64,000 bases of DNA from JAGVSR01 sp964458265 (GTDB lineage: Bacteria > Pseudomonadota > Alphaproteobacteria > Rhizobiales > Hyphomicrobiaceae), in NCBI GenBank assembly GCA_964458265.1, contig CAYWIF010000018.1, positions 1-64,000 on the forward strand, in the 5' to 3' direction. Shown one piece after another: positions 51,190 through 62,400 of this stretch. Positions within the stretch are counted from its first letter, which is position 1. Each line of letters begins with the position of its first letter. A program made the translations under genes and the position numbers. The notes beneath the pieces are model-generated. The model was not told the DNA's origin and ran no database searches. It worked only from the letters and a program-made list of their open reading frames with translations.

Positions 51190-52302
51190 ATGCTTCGCCG
51201 CGTTGGAGCTTGGCTGTTCGTCATTGCTTTGATGAGCGGGATTGCCGCAGGCCTGGGATACTACAAGTATTCGGAGATCACGGCCGGGATGGCCGCCGGC
51301 ATGTCGCGGCCGGAACCCAGTGAAGTCGTCGCCACTGCGCCGGTGACAACGGCCGAATGGTCGCCCACCACACGGGCGATCGGAACGGTCGTGGCCATGC
51401 AGCAGCTTGATTTGCGCACCGAAATCGCGGGGCTTGTCTCCGAGCGCGGCTTTTCATCGGGCGATACGGTCCAGAAGGGGCAGTTGCTCATCCAGCTCGA
51501 TGACAGGCAGGAGAAAGCTTCACTCGCAGCGGCTGAAGCCGAAGCCCGTCTTGCGCGCGCCAATCTCACGCGGCGCGAGGCGCTGCGCAATAGTCCCGCC
51601 TTTTCCGATCAGGAGTTCGACAAGTCGCGCGAGGACTTTGCGGCCGCGACGGCACGGGCTGAGAGCCTGAAGGTCATTATCGAGCGCAAGCGTATTCTAG
51701 CGCCGTTCAAGGCGCGCGTCGGCATCACCGACCTCCAGCCCGGCGCTTACCTCGATTCGGGCGCGTCGATCGTGCGTTTGCAAGGCGTCGATGACGACCT
51801 GTATGTCGATTTCGCGTTGCCACAGGAAAATGCTGCGTTGTTGCGCAGCGGTGACGACGTTTCCGTCATCTCGCTGGCGCTGACGGATGGACCGCGCCGG
51901 GTCAAAATCCTCGCCGCAGACGATAGTGTCGATCCTGAGAACCGGGCCGTGCGGTTCCGCGCACTCGGCACGGGGCTAGGCTCCGTTCTGCGCCCCGGGG
52001 CCTTCGTCGATGTTATTGCGAGAACGGCCGATCCGCAGCGCCGTCTCGTCGTGCCGTTGACCGCAGTTCGCCGCTCGCCCGCCGGGCAGCACGTGTTCGT
52101 CATCGAGACCAAGGACGGCCAGAGCCGGGCGCGGGAGCGCCGGATCGAAACTGGCGCCGTGATCGACGGCAACATCGTCGTCAGCAAAGGGCTTCAAGAA
52201 GGCGAATTGGTCGCAACAGCCGGATCCTTTAAGCTGCGCGAGGGACTTCTGGTGATGCTCGATGCGCCCGCCGGTGCGCCGGGTCCCGCGGCCATGAATT
52301 GA
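51190..52302 (+). CDS. RND efflux periplasmic adaptor (MFP) subunit
   Basis: A 370-residue membrane fusion protein. The N-terminal anchor (LFVIALMSGIAAGLGYY) is followed by the lipoyl halves IGTVVAMQQLDLRTEIAGLVSERGFSSGDTVQKGQLLIQLDDRQ and the matching ILAPFKARVGITDLQPGAYLDSGA, with a helical hairpin between them. Beta-barrel and membrane-proximal parts follow (GAFVDVIAR, LVVPLTAVRRS). It couples the permease encoded 13 bases downstream to an outer-membrane channel not present in the window. Confidence 0.92.
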   Translation: MLRRVGAWLFVIALMSGIAAGLGYYKYSEITAGMAAGMSRPEPSEVVATAPVTTAEWSPTTRAIGTVVAMQQLDLRTEIAGLVSERGFSSGDTVQKGQLLIQLDDRQEKASLAAAEAEARLARANLTRREALRNSPAFSDQEFDKSREDFAAATARAESLKVIIERKRILAPFKARVGITDLQPGAYLDSGASIVRLQGVDDDLYVDFALPQENAALLRSGDDVSVISLALTDGPRRVKILAADDSVDPENRAVRFRALGTGLGSVLRPGAFVDVIARTADPQRRLVVPLTAVRRSPAGQHVFVIETKDGQSRARERRIETGAVIDGNIVVSKGLQEGELVATAGSFKLREGLLVMLDAPAGAPGPAAMN

Positions 52303-52315
52303 CTGGGTCATCGCC

Positions 52316-55300
52316 ATGAGACTGCTCGACGTCTTCGTTCGGCGGCCGGTGATCGCCATCGTGCTCAATCTGGCGATCGTGCTGATCGGGCTGCGCGCGG
52401 CATCGAACCTGCCCGTGCAGCAGTATCCGCGCATCGAAAGCTCGTCGATCGTGATCACCACGATCTATGTCGGCGCCTCGGCGGAAACAATCCGTGGGTT
52501 CGTGACCACACCAGTCGAACGTGCGGTATCGTCGCTGACGGGCATTGATTTCGTCGAGTCATCGAGTGTGCCCGGCCTCAGCACCGTCACCGTGAGGCTG
52601 AAACTCAACCAACCGAGTACCACGGCATTGGCCGAGGTCGGCAACCGGCTCGACCAGATCCGCAGTGAACTGCCCCTCGAAATAGAGTCGCCCGTCGTCG
52701 AGGTGCAGCGGGCCGACCGCCCCTACGCCACCTTCTACGTCAGCGTCACCTCGGATGCGATGAAGCCGTCCGAAGTCACCGACTTTCTCATCCGCAATGT
52801 CCAGCCGCGCCTTGCCACGATTGCGAACGTGCAGCGCGTCGGGCTTGAGGGTGCGCGTCCGGTGGCAATGCGGATCTGGCTCGATCCGGAGCGTCTCTCC
52901 GCCTTCGGTCTCAACGCCACCGACGTGGAGGCGGCGCTGCGGAGAAACAACTTTCTCGCAGCCGTCGGGCGCGCCAAGAGCAACGAAATCCAGGTTGATC
53001 TCCTCGCCGACACGGACTTGCGCAAGGCCGAAGAGTTCGAACAGCTGATTGTGCGCGAAAACAGAGATCGCGTCGTACGGATCAGCGATCTCGGCCGGGT
53101 GGAACTCGGTGCCGAAGAAGAGACTTCCAACGTCCGTCACAATGGCAAGGACGCAGTTTATCTGTCCGTTTGGCCGCTGCCTGGCACGAACGAGATTTCG
53201 GTCGCGCGGGAGTTGCGCCGCCAGATCCAGGACATCGCGCCCACGCTGCCGCCGGGAATGGAGATCGCGATGGCGTATGACGGCGCCGTCTACATGGAGA
53301 ACTCGATCAAGGAGATCCTGACGACGTTCGCCGAAACGGTGGCCATCGTCGGTGTCATCGTCTTCCTGTTCCTGGGCTCGTGGCGAAGCGCCCTGGTGCC
53401 GCTCGTGACCATCCCAATCTCACTCATCGGCGCCACCGCGGCGATGATGGCGATGGGCTTCTCGATCAATCTGCTGACGCTGCTGGCGATCGTGCTGTCG
53501 GTCGGTCTCGTTGTCGACGACGCGATCGTGGTGGTCGAGAACGTGGCCCGCTACATGCGCGATGGACTGACCCGCACCCAAGCCGCCCTCGCCAGTTCGC
53601 GGCAGTTGTTCGGGCCCATCGTTGCGATGACCATCACGCTCGCCGCCGTGTATGCGCCGATCGGGCTACTGACAGGTCTGACCGGGGTCCTGTTCAAGGA
53701 ATTCGCCTTCACACTGGCCGTTGCCGTGATCATGTCGGGGATCGTGGCTATCACGCTGTCTCCGATCATGAGCGCCTACACGGTGCCGGGGGGCGGGCAC
53801 GAGAACCGGTACACTCTCTTCATCAACCGGCAGATGGACCGGCTGGCCGCCGGCTATGGACGGCTGCTCGACATCACCCTCGATCTCAGGGGCCAATTGC
53901 TGACGTTTGCCGCCTTCGTAGCCGTGCTCGGCGTGCCGCTGTACATGTTTTCCGGCAAGGAATTGGCACCCGTCGAAGACGAAGGCTTCGTGCTGCTGAT
54001 CGTCAATTCCGCACCGGACGCCTCGCTCGCCTACACGTCGGGCAACATGGACAAAGTCTATGCGGTCGGAAAGACGCTGCCGGAATTCGAGGCGATGTTC
54101 GAGATCGTTTTCCCGTCAACAGGTTTTGGCGGCTTTCTATTCAAGAACTGGCACGACCGCACACGCAGTTCTCATGAAGTCCAGCCGGAGATTTTCGGTG
54201 GCACCTCGCAGATCAAGGAGCTGCAGATTTTTCCAATCCTGCCGCCACCATTGCCGGGTGCGGGCAATTTCGATGTCGAATTGGTGCTCAAAGGCCCAGG
54301 CACGCCGGAGCAGATGGAAGACTACGCGAAGCGTCTTGTCGGGGCGGCATTCGCGAGCGGCAATTTCATGTTCGCCGACACCGACCTCAAGATCGACCTG
54401 CCGCAGGTGCGGGTGGCAATCGACCGTCAGCGCGTGGCGGATCTGGGTCTCGACCTTGCCGACGTCGGTCGGCAGCTCGGATTTCTGATTTCAGGTAATT
54501 TCGTGAATCGCTTCACCCGCGACGGCCGCGCCTACAAGGTGATACCGCAGGTCGAACAGGCAGCGCGCGAGGCGGCAGCCGCGCTGCTCGATTACAAAGT
54601 TCGCACGCGTGCGGGCCAGCAGGTGCCGATTTCGTCATTCGCCACACTGGAGACCACGTCGGCGCCGCGAACGCTGGCACGCTTCCAGCAGGCGGATAGC
54701 TTCCGTGTCTATGGCGGCGTGCTGCCGGGTGTAACTAAAGCGGCTGGGCTCGATGCGCTCGAGGCTGCGGCGCGCGAGATCCTGCCGCCCGGCTTCACGG
54801 TCGACTACGCTGGCGAGTCCAGGCAGATCCAGCAGGAGGGAACGACACTCGCCGGAACATTGGGCTTCTCGGTGCTGCTCATCTATCTCGTGCTCGCTGC
54901 CCAGTTCGGAAGTTTCCGCGACCCGCTCGTCGTACTTCTTGGCTCCGTCCCGCTCGCCCTGTCGGCGGCGCTCGTCTTCACGTTCTTCGGCTTCACGACG
55001 ATCAATATCTACAGCCAGATCGGGCTGATCACGCTCGTGGGGCTGATCGCGAAGAACGCGATCCTGATCGTTTCATTCGCCAACGAATTGCAGACAATGG
55101 GGCATACCAAGCTCTTGGCCATTCGCGAAGCCTCCATGACGCGGCTGAGACCCATTCTCATGACCACGGCTGCGACCGTGTTCGGACATCTGCCGCTCGT
55201 ATTCGTCACCGGCGCGGGAGCGGAAGCGCGCAACAGCATCGGCATCATGCTCGTCAGTGGCATGGCGATCGGAACGCTCTTCACGCTGCTCATCCTGCCG

Positions 55301-55390
55301 GTGATCTACCTGGTGCTAGCCGCCGAACATCGCCCGCTCGAAGCAGAGGAAGACATCGACATGTCGACCGTAAAGCCGGCGGTAGCGTGA
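52316..55390 (+). CDS. RND multidrug efflux permease (AcrB/MexB-type)
   Basis: A 1024-residue HAE1-family proton-driven exporter. The N-terminus FVRRPVIAIVLNLAIVLIGLRAASNLPVQQYPRIE is diagnostic. The proton-relay region in LTLLAIVLSVGLVVDDAIVVVENV contains the paired aspartates. Two periplasmic loops of about 300 residues carry the porter domains. The C-terminal repeat FSVLLIYLVLAAQFGSF and ITLVGLIAKNAILIVSFANE complete the 12-helix layout. It forms an operon with the adaptor gene upstream. Confidence 0.93.
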   Translation: MRLLDVFVRRPVIAIVLNLAIVLIGLRAASNLPVQQYPRIESSSIVITTIYVGASAETIRGFVTTPVERAVSSLTGIDFVESSSVPGLSTVTVRLKLNQPSTTALAEVGNRLDQIRSELPLEIESPVVEVQRADRPYATFYVSVTSDAMKPSEVTDFLIRNVQPRLATIANVQRVGLEGARPVAMRIWLDPERLSAFGLNATDVEAALRRNNFLAAVGRAKSNEIQVDLLADTDLRKAEEFEQLIVRENRDRVVRISDLGRVELGAEEETSNVRHNGKDAVYLSVWPLPGTNEISVARELRRQIQDIAPTLPPGMEIAMAYDGAVYMENSIKEILTTFAETVAIVGVIVFLFLGSWRSALVPLVTIPISLIGATAAMMAMGFSINLLTLLAIVLSVGLVVDDAIVVVENVARYMRDGLTRTQAALASSRQLFGPIVAMTITLAAVYAPIGLLTGLTGVLFKEFAFTLAVAVIMSGIVAITLSPIMSAYTVPGGGHENRYTLFINRQMDRLAAGYGRLLDITLDLRGQLLTFAAFVAVLGVPLYMFSGKELAPVEDEGFVLLIVNSAPDASLAYTSGNMDKVYAVGKTLPEFEAMFEIVFPSTGFGGFLFKNWHDRTRSSHEVQPEIFGGTSQIKELQIFPILPPPLPGAGNFDVELVLKGPGTPEQMEDYAKRLVGAAFASGNFMFADTDLKIDLPQVRVAIDRQRVADLGLDLADVGRQLGFLISGNFVNRFTRDGRAYKVIPQVEQAAREAAAALLDYKVRTRAGQQVPISSFATLETTSAPRTLARFQQADSFRVYGGVLPGVTKAAGLDALEAAAREILPPGFTVDYAGESRQIQQEGTTLAGTLGFSVLLIYLVLAAQFGSFRDPLVVLLGSVPLALSAALVFTFFGFTTINIYSQIGLITLVGLIAKNAILIVSFANELQTMGHTKLLAIREASMTRLRPILMTTAATVFGHLPLVFVTGAGAEARNSIGIMLVSGMAIGTLFTLLILPVIYLVLAAEHRPLEAEEDIDMSTVKPAVA

Positions 55391-55565
55391 ACCTGCCAAT
55401 CGGCCGCAAATATCCATCCAACTCATGCTGGGAGATAGCGTTAAGGGATGGCGCTGAGCGGACCCGGGACGGCCCCGTCTGCTGGGACCGGCCTCAAAAC
55501 CAAATTCACAATTCACTTTGAATTCGCAGTGGAGCACGTTGGGGCGCGGTTCAAGCCGCACTCCG

Positions 55566-56882
55566 CTACTGCTCGCGGAACGTATGCGCGATCCGGTCGG
55601 CCAGCGGCTTGACCAGATAATTCAACACCGTCCGATCCTGCCCCTTGATCAGCAATTCGACCGGCATGCCTGGCACCAGCCGCGCCGGCAACTGACGCTC
55701 CACTTCCGGCTCCAGCCGCACCGTGATCGCATAGTACGGCGGCGAATTCGGCCCGTCCGAGCGCACGTCCGGCGCGATTGCCGTCACCGACCCTTCCACC
55801 TCCGGCGTCTTTGTCTGATCGAGCGCCACCAGCCGGACGCCCGCCTGCTGTCCCACCGCCACTTGATCGACGTACGCCGGATCGAGCCGGCCTTCGAACA
55901 GGAGTTCGTCCTCCTGCGGCACGATCTCCATAATCACATCGCCCGGCGCCACGACACCGCCCACCGTATGCGCCGTCAACTTGTGCACGACGCCTGCCTG
56001 CGGCGCGACGATCGTCATCCGGCTAAGACGCGCCGACAGGGCGATGTCTTTCTCGCGCGACTCCGCCAGCTGAGCATCGACGTCGCGCAACTCAGCCAGC
56101 GTCTCGGACAAAAACTGCTGCCGGTGCTCCGCGATCTGCAGCTTGATCTCCGACACCTGAACATTGGTCTTGGCGATCTCCGCCTGATGCTGGCTGTGTT
56201 CCCCCGCAAGGCGCGCCGCCTCCCGCCGCACGGATGCAATCTTCGTTTTTGCCACCAACTGCTGCGCCTCAAGCTCCTCCAGACCGTTCAGTTCATCCTC
56301 GATCAGCGCCATCTGCCGCGCCAGCGACGTCTGCTGCGCCTGAAGTCCGATTGTCACCTGCTGCAACTGCGCGATCCGCTCGTTGAGCTGGTTTTCCCGC
56401 CCGGTTCGCGCCTCCCGCCGCGCGGTGAATATGCGCGCCTGATCGTCCCAGATTTCGCGCACATCGAGACCACCGCTTGCCAGCACCGCCTCGGACGGCG
56501 GCGGAGCCTCAAGCGCGCCGTCAATCTCGGCCTTCAAGCGCTTCCGCAGCGCATTGTACTCGTCGATCTTGCGGCGAATGATCTCCAGGTTCGCTGTCGC
56601 CTCGGTATCGTCGAGTTGCACCAGAATGGCGCCCACCTGAACCGCATCGCCATTGCGGACCTGGAGCGTCGAGACGATCCCGCCTTCCAGATGCTGAACC
56701 TTTTTAGGATGCCCTGCGACAGCCACCACCGCCGGTGCGATCACAGCCGACGAAATGGAAGCCATCGTCGAGAAACTTGCCACGCCCGAAAGCAGCAGCC
56801 CAACGACCAGTGTCCCGGCCCACGTTTGACGCCGCATGGCGCGGGCCAGCACGTCTTGTTCGGTCGGCTCTGGCCTTCTCAT
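55566..56882 (-). CDS. type I secretion membrane fusion protein (HlyD/PrtE family)
   Basis: A 438-residue periplasmic adaptor of a type I secretion system. One N-terminal membrane segment (WAGTLVVGLLLSGVASFSTMAS), then GHPKKVQHLEGGIVSTLQVRNGDAVQVGAILVQLDD as the first lipoyl half. A long coiled-coil hairpin spans about 95-290, with the second lipoyl half near IVAPQAGVVHKLTAHTVGGVVAPGDVIMEIVP. The HLEGGIV...NGDxV signature is specific to the HlyD/PrtE branch. Its start overlaps the ABC gene stop by 4 bases. Confidence 0.93.
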   Translation of the reverse strand: MRRPEPTEQDVLARAMRRQTWAGTLVVGLLLSGVASFSTMASISSAVIAPAVVAVAGHPKKVQHLEGGIVSTLQVRNGDAVQVGAILVQLDDTEATANLEIIRRKIDEYNALRKRLKAEIDGALEAPPPSEAVLASGGLDVREIWDDQARIFTARREARTGRENQLNERIAQLQQVTIGLQAQQTSLARQMALIEDELNGLEELEAQQLVAKTKIASVRREAARLAGEHSQHQAEIAKTNVQVSEIKLQIAEHRQQFLSETLAELRDVDAQLAESREKDIALSARLSRMTIVAPQAGVVHKLTAHTVGGVVAPGDVIMEIVPQEDELLFEGRLDPAYVDQVAVGQQAGVRLVALDQTKTPEVEGSVTAIAPDVRSDGPNSPPYYAITVRLEPEVERQLPARLVPGMPVELLIKGQDRTVLNYLVKPLADRIAHTFREQ

Positions 56883-58621
56883 TCGCCCACCACGCTCAAC
56901 GCCGGTGATCCGGCCCGCTCGGCCGCACCAGCCATCCCGAGTTTAGCCAGCATCTCCGCCTTGGGACCGCACGCGACCTGACGGCCGTCGCGCACATAAA
57001 GCAGAAGGTTCATGGTTTTGATAGCGCTCGGCCGGTGCGCAACGACGATCACGATCGCCCCGGCCTCCCGCACCTCCAACAGAGTTGCGTTGAGCGCCGC
57101 TTCGCCATCCGCATCCAGGTTCGCATTCGGCTCGTCCAGGACGATCAGAACCGGATCGCCATAAAGTGCACGCGCCAGTGCCAGCCGTTGCTTTTGGCCG
57201 CCCGACAACTCAATGCCGCCGGCCCCGATGCGGGTGTTGTATCCGTCGGGCAATTGCAGAATGAGTTCGTGAACGTTGGCACGCTTGGCGGCACGGATCA
57301 CGGCCTGCGGATCCGGCTGGCGATCGAACCGCGCGATGTTGTCCTCGATTGTGCCGCCGAGGAGCATCACCTCCTGCGGCAGGTAGCCCACGTAGCGGCC
57401 GAACTCCTCCGCCGGCCACTGGCCGATTTCTGCCTTGTCGAGCCGGATTGTTCCCGTCACCTGCGGCCAGATTCCCGTGAGCGTCCGCACAAGAGTCGAT
57501 TTTCCAGCTCCCGTCGGCCCGACGATTCCCAAGCCATCGCCCGGCTTCAGTTCGAAATTGAGTTGCGACAGGAGAGCCTTTACGGCCCGCGGCGGCGCCA
57601 CGGCAACGCCCTCGACTTTCAAATGAGCCGCCGGCTTGGGCAAGCGCATCGGCGCGCCCGCCTCCGCATGGGGTATCAACATCTTCCGCAACCGCGCCTT
57701 CGCCTGCCGGTAACTGAGGTAGGTGCGCCAATGTGCGATGGCCTGCTCTACGGGCGCCAGAGCCCGCGCGGCAATCACAGATGCGGCGATCATTGCGCCG
57801 GCCGTCATGTCTCCCTGCAGCACGAGATAGGCGCCCAAACCTAAAACCGCGGATTGAAGCGCCATGCGCAATGTCTTGGATGCCGACGAGAAAATGCCGG
57901 CCCGGTTGGCGGCGCGCCGCTGCTGCGAGACAGCCTGCTTGTGCCGGTCCTCCCACAGATCCGCGTAAGTCTTCTTCATGCCGAGCGCGTGCAGAACATC
58001 GCTAGCCGCCAGAGCCTGCTCGGCAATCTGGTTCGCCTCGACCTGGGCTGCATAGGCGGTCTGGCTGCCGGACTTCACCACCAACTCGTTCAAGAGCGCG
58101 ATGCCGATCAGAATGACCATGCCACCGAGCGTCAACACCGCCAGCCACGGATGAATGAGGTAGGTGACCGCCAGAAACAGGGGGGCCCAAGGCAGATCGA
58201 ACAGCCCGAAAGGCGCCTGTCCGGTATGAAACTGGCGCACCATATCCAGGTCGCGGATCGGCTGTGTTCCCGCTTCGCTGGTGCGGCGCACGGCGTTGTC
58301 GATGAGACGGGCAAAGACGCCACGACGCAAATCCCGCTCCACAGCGCTGCCGACGCTCACGATCAGACGCGACCGGATGTGTTCCAGAAGCCCCGAAATG
58401 ACATACAGTCCAAGAATGAGAACACTCAGAGCCACCAGCGTCGGCACACTCCGGCTGGTCAGCACCCGGTCGTAAACCTGCATCATGTAGAGCGGCCCGC
58501 TCAGCATGAGAAGATTGACGAGTGAACTGAATACACCGGCTGCGACGAAGGCAGACCGGCAACGCCGGAACGCCAAATCAAGCGGATGCGGTTCCAAGCG
58601 GCCGGGCTTCGCGTTTCGCAT
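56879..58621 (-). CDS. type I secretion ABC transporter, PrtD-like (permease fused to ATPase)
   Basis: A 580-residue ABC exporter. The membrane half begins FRRCRSAFVAAGVFSSLVNLLMLSGPLYMMQVYDRVLTSRSVPTL, typical of the PrtD/LipB group that exports RTX proteases and lipases. The ATPase half has Walker A GPTGAGKST, Q-loop YLPQEV, signature LSGGQKQR and Walker B VLIVLDEPN. No N-terminal C39 peptidase-like domain is present, consistent with PrtD. The start is taken at ATG 58621; a TTG at 58642 adds 7 residues. It lies between the HlyC-like and HlyD genes on one transcript. Confidence 0.93.
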   Translation of the reverse strand: MRNAKPGRLEPHPLDLAFRRCRSAFVAAGVFSSLVNLLMLSGPLYMMQVYDRVLTSRSVPTLVALSVLILGLYVISGLLEHIRSRLIVSVGSAVERDLRRGVFARLIDNAVRRTSEAGTQPIRDLDMVRQFHTGQAPFGLFDLPWAPLFLAVTYLIHPWLAVLTLGGMVILIGIALLNELVVKSGSQTAYAAQVEANQIAEQALAASDVLHALGMKKTYADLWEDRHKQAVSQQRRAANRAGIFSSASKTLRMALQSAVLGLGAYLVLQGDMTAGAMIAASVIAARALAPVEQAIAHWRTYLSYRQAKARLRKMLIPHAEAGAPMRLPKPAAHLKVEGVAVAPPRAVKALLSQLNFELKPGDGLGIVGPTGAGKSTLVRTLTGIWPQVTGTIRLDKAEIGQWPAEEFGRYVGYLPQEVMLLGGTIEDNIARFDRQPDPQAVIRAAKRANVHELILQLPDGYNTRIGAGGIELSGGQKQRLALARALYGDPVLIVLDEPNANLDADGEAALNATLLEVREAGAIVIVVAHRPSAIKTMNLLLYVRDGRQVACGPKAEMLAKLGMAGAAERAGSPALSVVGE

Positions 58622-58692
58622 CAAAATCTCACGTCCCGCCAAACCGGCGCAAGGCCGGTTGGCCGCCCGTCTAAGTCCCTGGCAAGCGCCAC

Positions 58693-59202
58693 CTACTGAG
58701 GATCGAGCGTACGGACGGCAATCTTCCCGTCACCTGCCGGCGAGGCGACCCGGATCGCACGAATGGTGGGATCGGTGGCGCGCAGACGCGTCACCATCTG
58801 CGGCACAAGACGCAAATCGCCTGCGGCATCCGTGAGCCAAACGATATCGCCGCTCCTCCATTCGCCGGATGCAAGCTCGATCTTCGCCGACTGGGCGGCA
58901 GCAAGCCGCTGATCGACGGCGTCGGAAACCCGCGCCCAGATGAGAACCGCGACCGGGGGCGACCCGGCACCCTCCTCGCTCGGACGCCCGGCCAGCACAT
59001 ATTGACCCAGCATGATCGGGGCGATGAGACCGCGCTTGATATCGGCAATGGTCATCGACTGATGCGGCTGCGACCGCGTAAGGAGCCCGACAATTTGTCC
59101 CAGCACACGCATACGCTCATTGCCAAGCGCAGCGAGGAGTTGCGGCGACGGCTCTGCCGCTGCCGCACCCTGATCAGCGAGCGCTCCCATCGATCCAACC
59201 AT
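58693..59202 (-). CDS. HlyC-like toxin-activating lysine acyltransferase
   Basis: A 169-residue protein from the ATG at 59202; the frame extends to 59349. The region LGQIVGLLTRSQPHQSMTIADIKRGLIAPIMLGQYVL matches the HlyC family, with the catalytic S-x-x-H pair at residues 44 and 47. It then reads VAVLIWARVSDAVDQRLA and ASGEWRSGDIVWLTDAAGDLRLVPQMVTRL, where W-x-SGD-x-x-W is the second conserved block. HlyC enzymes acylate internal lysines of RTX toxins using acyl-ACP. It lies 71 bases upstream of the ABC exporter on the same strand and is divergent from the large RTX protein, its likely substrate. Confidence 0.75.
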   Translation of the reverse strand: MVGSMGALADQGAAAAEPSPQLLAALGNERMRVLGQIVGLLTRSQPHQSMTIADIKRGLIAPIMLGQYVLAGRPSEEGAGSPPVAVLIWARVSDAVDQRLAAAQSAKIELASGEWRSGDIVWLTDAAGDLRLVPQMVTRLRATDPTIRAIRVASPAGDGKIAVRTLDPQ

Positions 59203-59454
59203 GAACGATCCCAATCCCACATGACACCACAATGCGCGGAATGGATATCCGCGCTCTGTGAAACATTGGCGACAACCATGCGCGCCAGTCCCGTGTGCGA
59301 CGATGGCGTAACAATCATATGACCGCCGTTCGTGACTTGGACTCACCAACCCCTCGCACCGTCACATACCCATTAGGCAGAACCGATACGACGCCCGCTG
59401 GTTCAAGTTGGCTTGCACTCCAAACGAGTGCGGCACCGCATCTGGAGGGAATTC

Positions 59455-62400
59455 ATGTCGTTGACGACAACGCCGACCGAAGCACTGTCCGCAAACCTGC
59501 TCGGCACCATCGGTTTCGGGGGCGAGGCCAATGCTGAGATCACCGCATTCGATCCGGTCAGCCAGCGGCTGTTCGTCACCAGCGGCGAAGGCATCCGCAT
59601 CGTCGACTTCAGCAATCCGGCTTTGCCTGTGCTGATTGGCCAAGGCCCGGTCGACCTGGTTGCCCTGGGCGGCATCTCCAACAACGTATCGAGCGTGGCC
59701 ATCAAGAACGGCATCGTCGCGTTGTCGCTGATCAACACCGACAAAGTGCTGCCCGGCGAAGTCCTGTTCCTCGATGCGGCGACAGGGACCTACCTCAACA
59801 AGGTGACGGTCGGCGCCAATCCGGACATGGTCACGTTCACGCCGGATGGCTTGAAGGTCCTGGTCGCCAATGAAGGCGAACTGAAAGAAGATGATCCGAC
59901 CGATGCCGAAGGCTCCGTCAGCATCATCGACCTCGCCTCTGGCGTCGCCGCGGCATCGGTGACCACCGCCGGCTTCAGTGCATTCAATGGCCAGGAAGCC
60001 GCTCTGCGCGCTGCCGATGTCCGCATTGCCGCTGGCAAATCCGCCTCGCAGGACTTCGAACCCGAATACATCTCCATCACGCCCGACGGCTCAAAGGCCT
60101 ACGTCACGCTGCAGGAAAACAACGCCATCGCGATCCTGGATATCGCAACTGGCACATTCGAAGACGTCGTCGGCCTTGGACTGAAAGATTTTAGCCCCCT
60201 TCTTGCTGACTTCTCCGATCGCGATGGCCCGGGCAGCACGACAGCGATCAACCTGAAAACGGGTCAGCCGGTATTCAGCCTCTACATGCCCGACGCCATC
60301 GGAACCTATCAGGCTGGCGGCCAGAACTTCTTCGTCATTGCCAACGAAGGCGATGACCGCGACGACTTCCTGGCATCGGCAGAAACCGTGCGCGTCGGCT
60401 CCAGCGGTTTCGATCTCGACGACAGCGTCTTCGGCGCCGATGAGGCCATACTCAAGCAAAACGCCAACTTGGGCCGCCTCACGGTCTTCCGTGCCGACAG
60501 CGACGCGGATGGCGTCAACGGCGCTGAAAAGCTGGTCATGCTCGGCGCCCGTTCGTTCTCGATCCTGGATGCGAACGGCCAGATCGTTTTCGACTCGGCG
60601 GACATCATCGAGCGAATCGCTGCCGACGCCGGCGTGCCCTACTTTGACGACGGGCGTTCGGACAATAAGGGACCGGAGCCCGAGGGTATTGCCATCGGCA
60701 CCATTGGGTCGCGCACCTACGCCTTTGTCGGCCTGGAACGCTCCAATGCAACCGTGATCTTCGACGTCACCAATCCCGGTGCCGTCACGTACACCACGAT
60801 CGCCGAGAACCTGCAATTCAACCAACTCACCGGCGAGATCACCGGTGGCGACATAAGCCCCGAAGGCCTGCTTTTCATTCCGGCGGCCGAGAGCCCCTCG
60901 GGCACGGACCTGCTCGTGGTCTCCAACGAGGTTTCCTCCACTGTCACCACCTACGAACTGTCCACGCCCATCGCATTCACCTTGCAGCTTCTGCATTTTT
61001 CGGATGGAGAGGCCGGCTTGCTGGCGTCTGAGACGGCTCCGTTGCTGGCGGCGCTGGTCGACGGCTTCGACGACGATTACGCCAACACGCTGATCCTGGC
61101 GGGCGGCGACAATTTCCTGCCGGGTCCGTTCCTCGCAGCCGGCACCGATGCGACGGTTGCCGCCACCCACAATAAGGGCAATAACCCGGGCGCGGCCGAC
61201 ATCGAAATACACAACCGGATCGGCGTCGAGGCTTCGACGGTCGGCAACCATGAGTTCGATCTGGGCACGAACGCCTTCTCCGACGTGATCAACGATGCGG
61301 CGTTCCCCTACCTGTCGGCGAACCTTGACTTCTCGGCCGACGGCGGGATCTCGGCGCGCTATCAAGAGACGGTTGGCGTCGGCGGCCTTGAGAACGTGGT
61401 GGACCTCGCCCGCAAGATTGTTCCGTCGGCGGTTGTCGAAAAGGGCGGTGAACAGATCGGCCTCGTCGGCGTGACGACACAGATCCTCGAGTCGATCTCC
61501 TCGACGGGCAATGTCGAAGTGAAGGGCTTTGCCGGCGATGGCCTTGAGGCCAACGACGTCGCCCAGCTCGCAGCACTTCTCCAGCCCGTAATCGACGACC
61601 TCCGCAACCAGGGCGTCAACAAAATCGTCCTGATGGCTCACCTTCAGCAGATCCAGTTCGAGCAAGCGCTCGCGCCGCTGCTCGAAGGCGTGGACATCAT
61701 CCTGGCAGCCGGGTCCAACACGCGTCTTGGCGACGAGAACGATGAAGCCGTCGCCTTCCCGGGTCACGCGGCCGACTTCGCGAATACCTACCCGATCGTG
61801 ACCGCCGGCCTCGATGGAAAGCCGACCCTGATCGTCAACACGGACAACGAGTATACCTACCTCGGTCGCCTCGTCGTCGATTTCGACTCCAACGGCGAGA
61901 TCCTCGTCGATCTGCTCGACACCTCGGTGAACGGCGCCTACGCGTCCACGGTCGACAATGTCGCTAAGGCGTGGGGGCTCGATCCAGAATCCATCGTCAG
62001 CATCGAAGACCTCGAGACGACGGCCTTCGCCGAAGGCACCAAGGGCGACAGCGTCAAGGACATCACCGATGCCTTGCAGAACGTGATTGAAGCCAAGGAC
62101 GGCACCGTCCTCGGCTTTACGAACGTCTACCTGGAAGGCGAACGCAACCTCGTCCGCAATCAGGAGACCAACCTCGGCAATATCACCGCGGATGCCAATG
62201 CGGCGGCCCTCAAGAGCGCTCTGGGGGACGACGATATCTTTGTCGTGTCGCTGAAGAACGGTGGCGGAATACGTGCCCAGATCGGGTCGGTCGACGTTGT
62301 GACGGGCGACAAGAACCCGCCACTGGCCAACCCCAGCGCGGGCAAGCCTGAGGGCGGCGTCTCGCTGCTTGATGTGGAGAACTCGCTGCGGTTCAACAAC

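Noticed and set aside
50966..51224. minus-strand frames of 71-79 residues upstream of the RND adaptor gene
   Set aside because: They overlap each other and the adaptor start, with no recognisable domain; the region is more likely a promoter.
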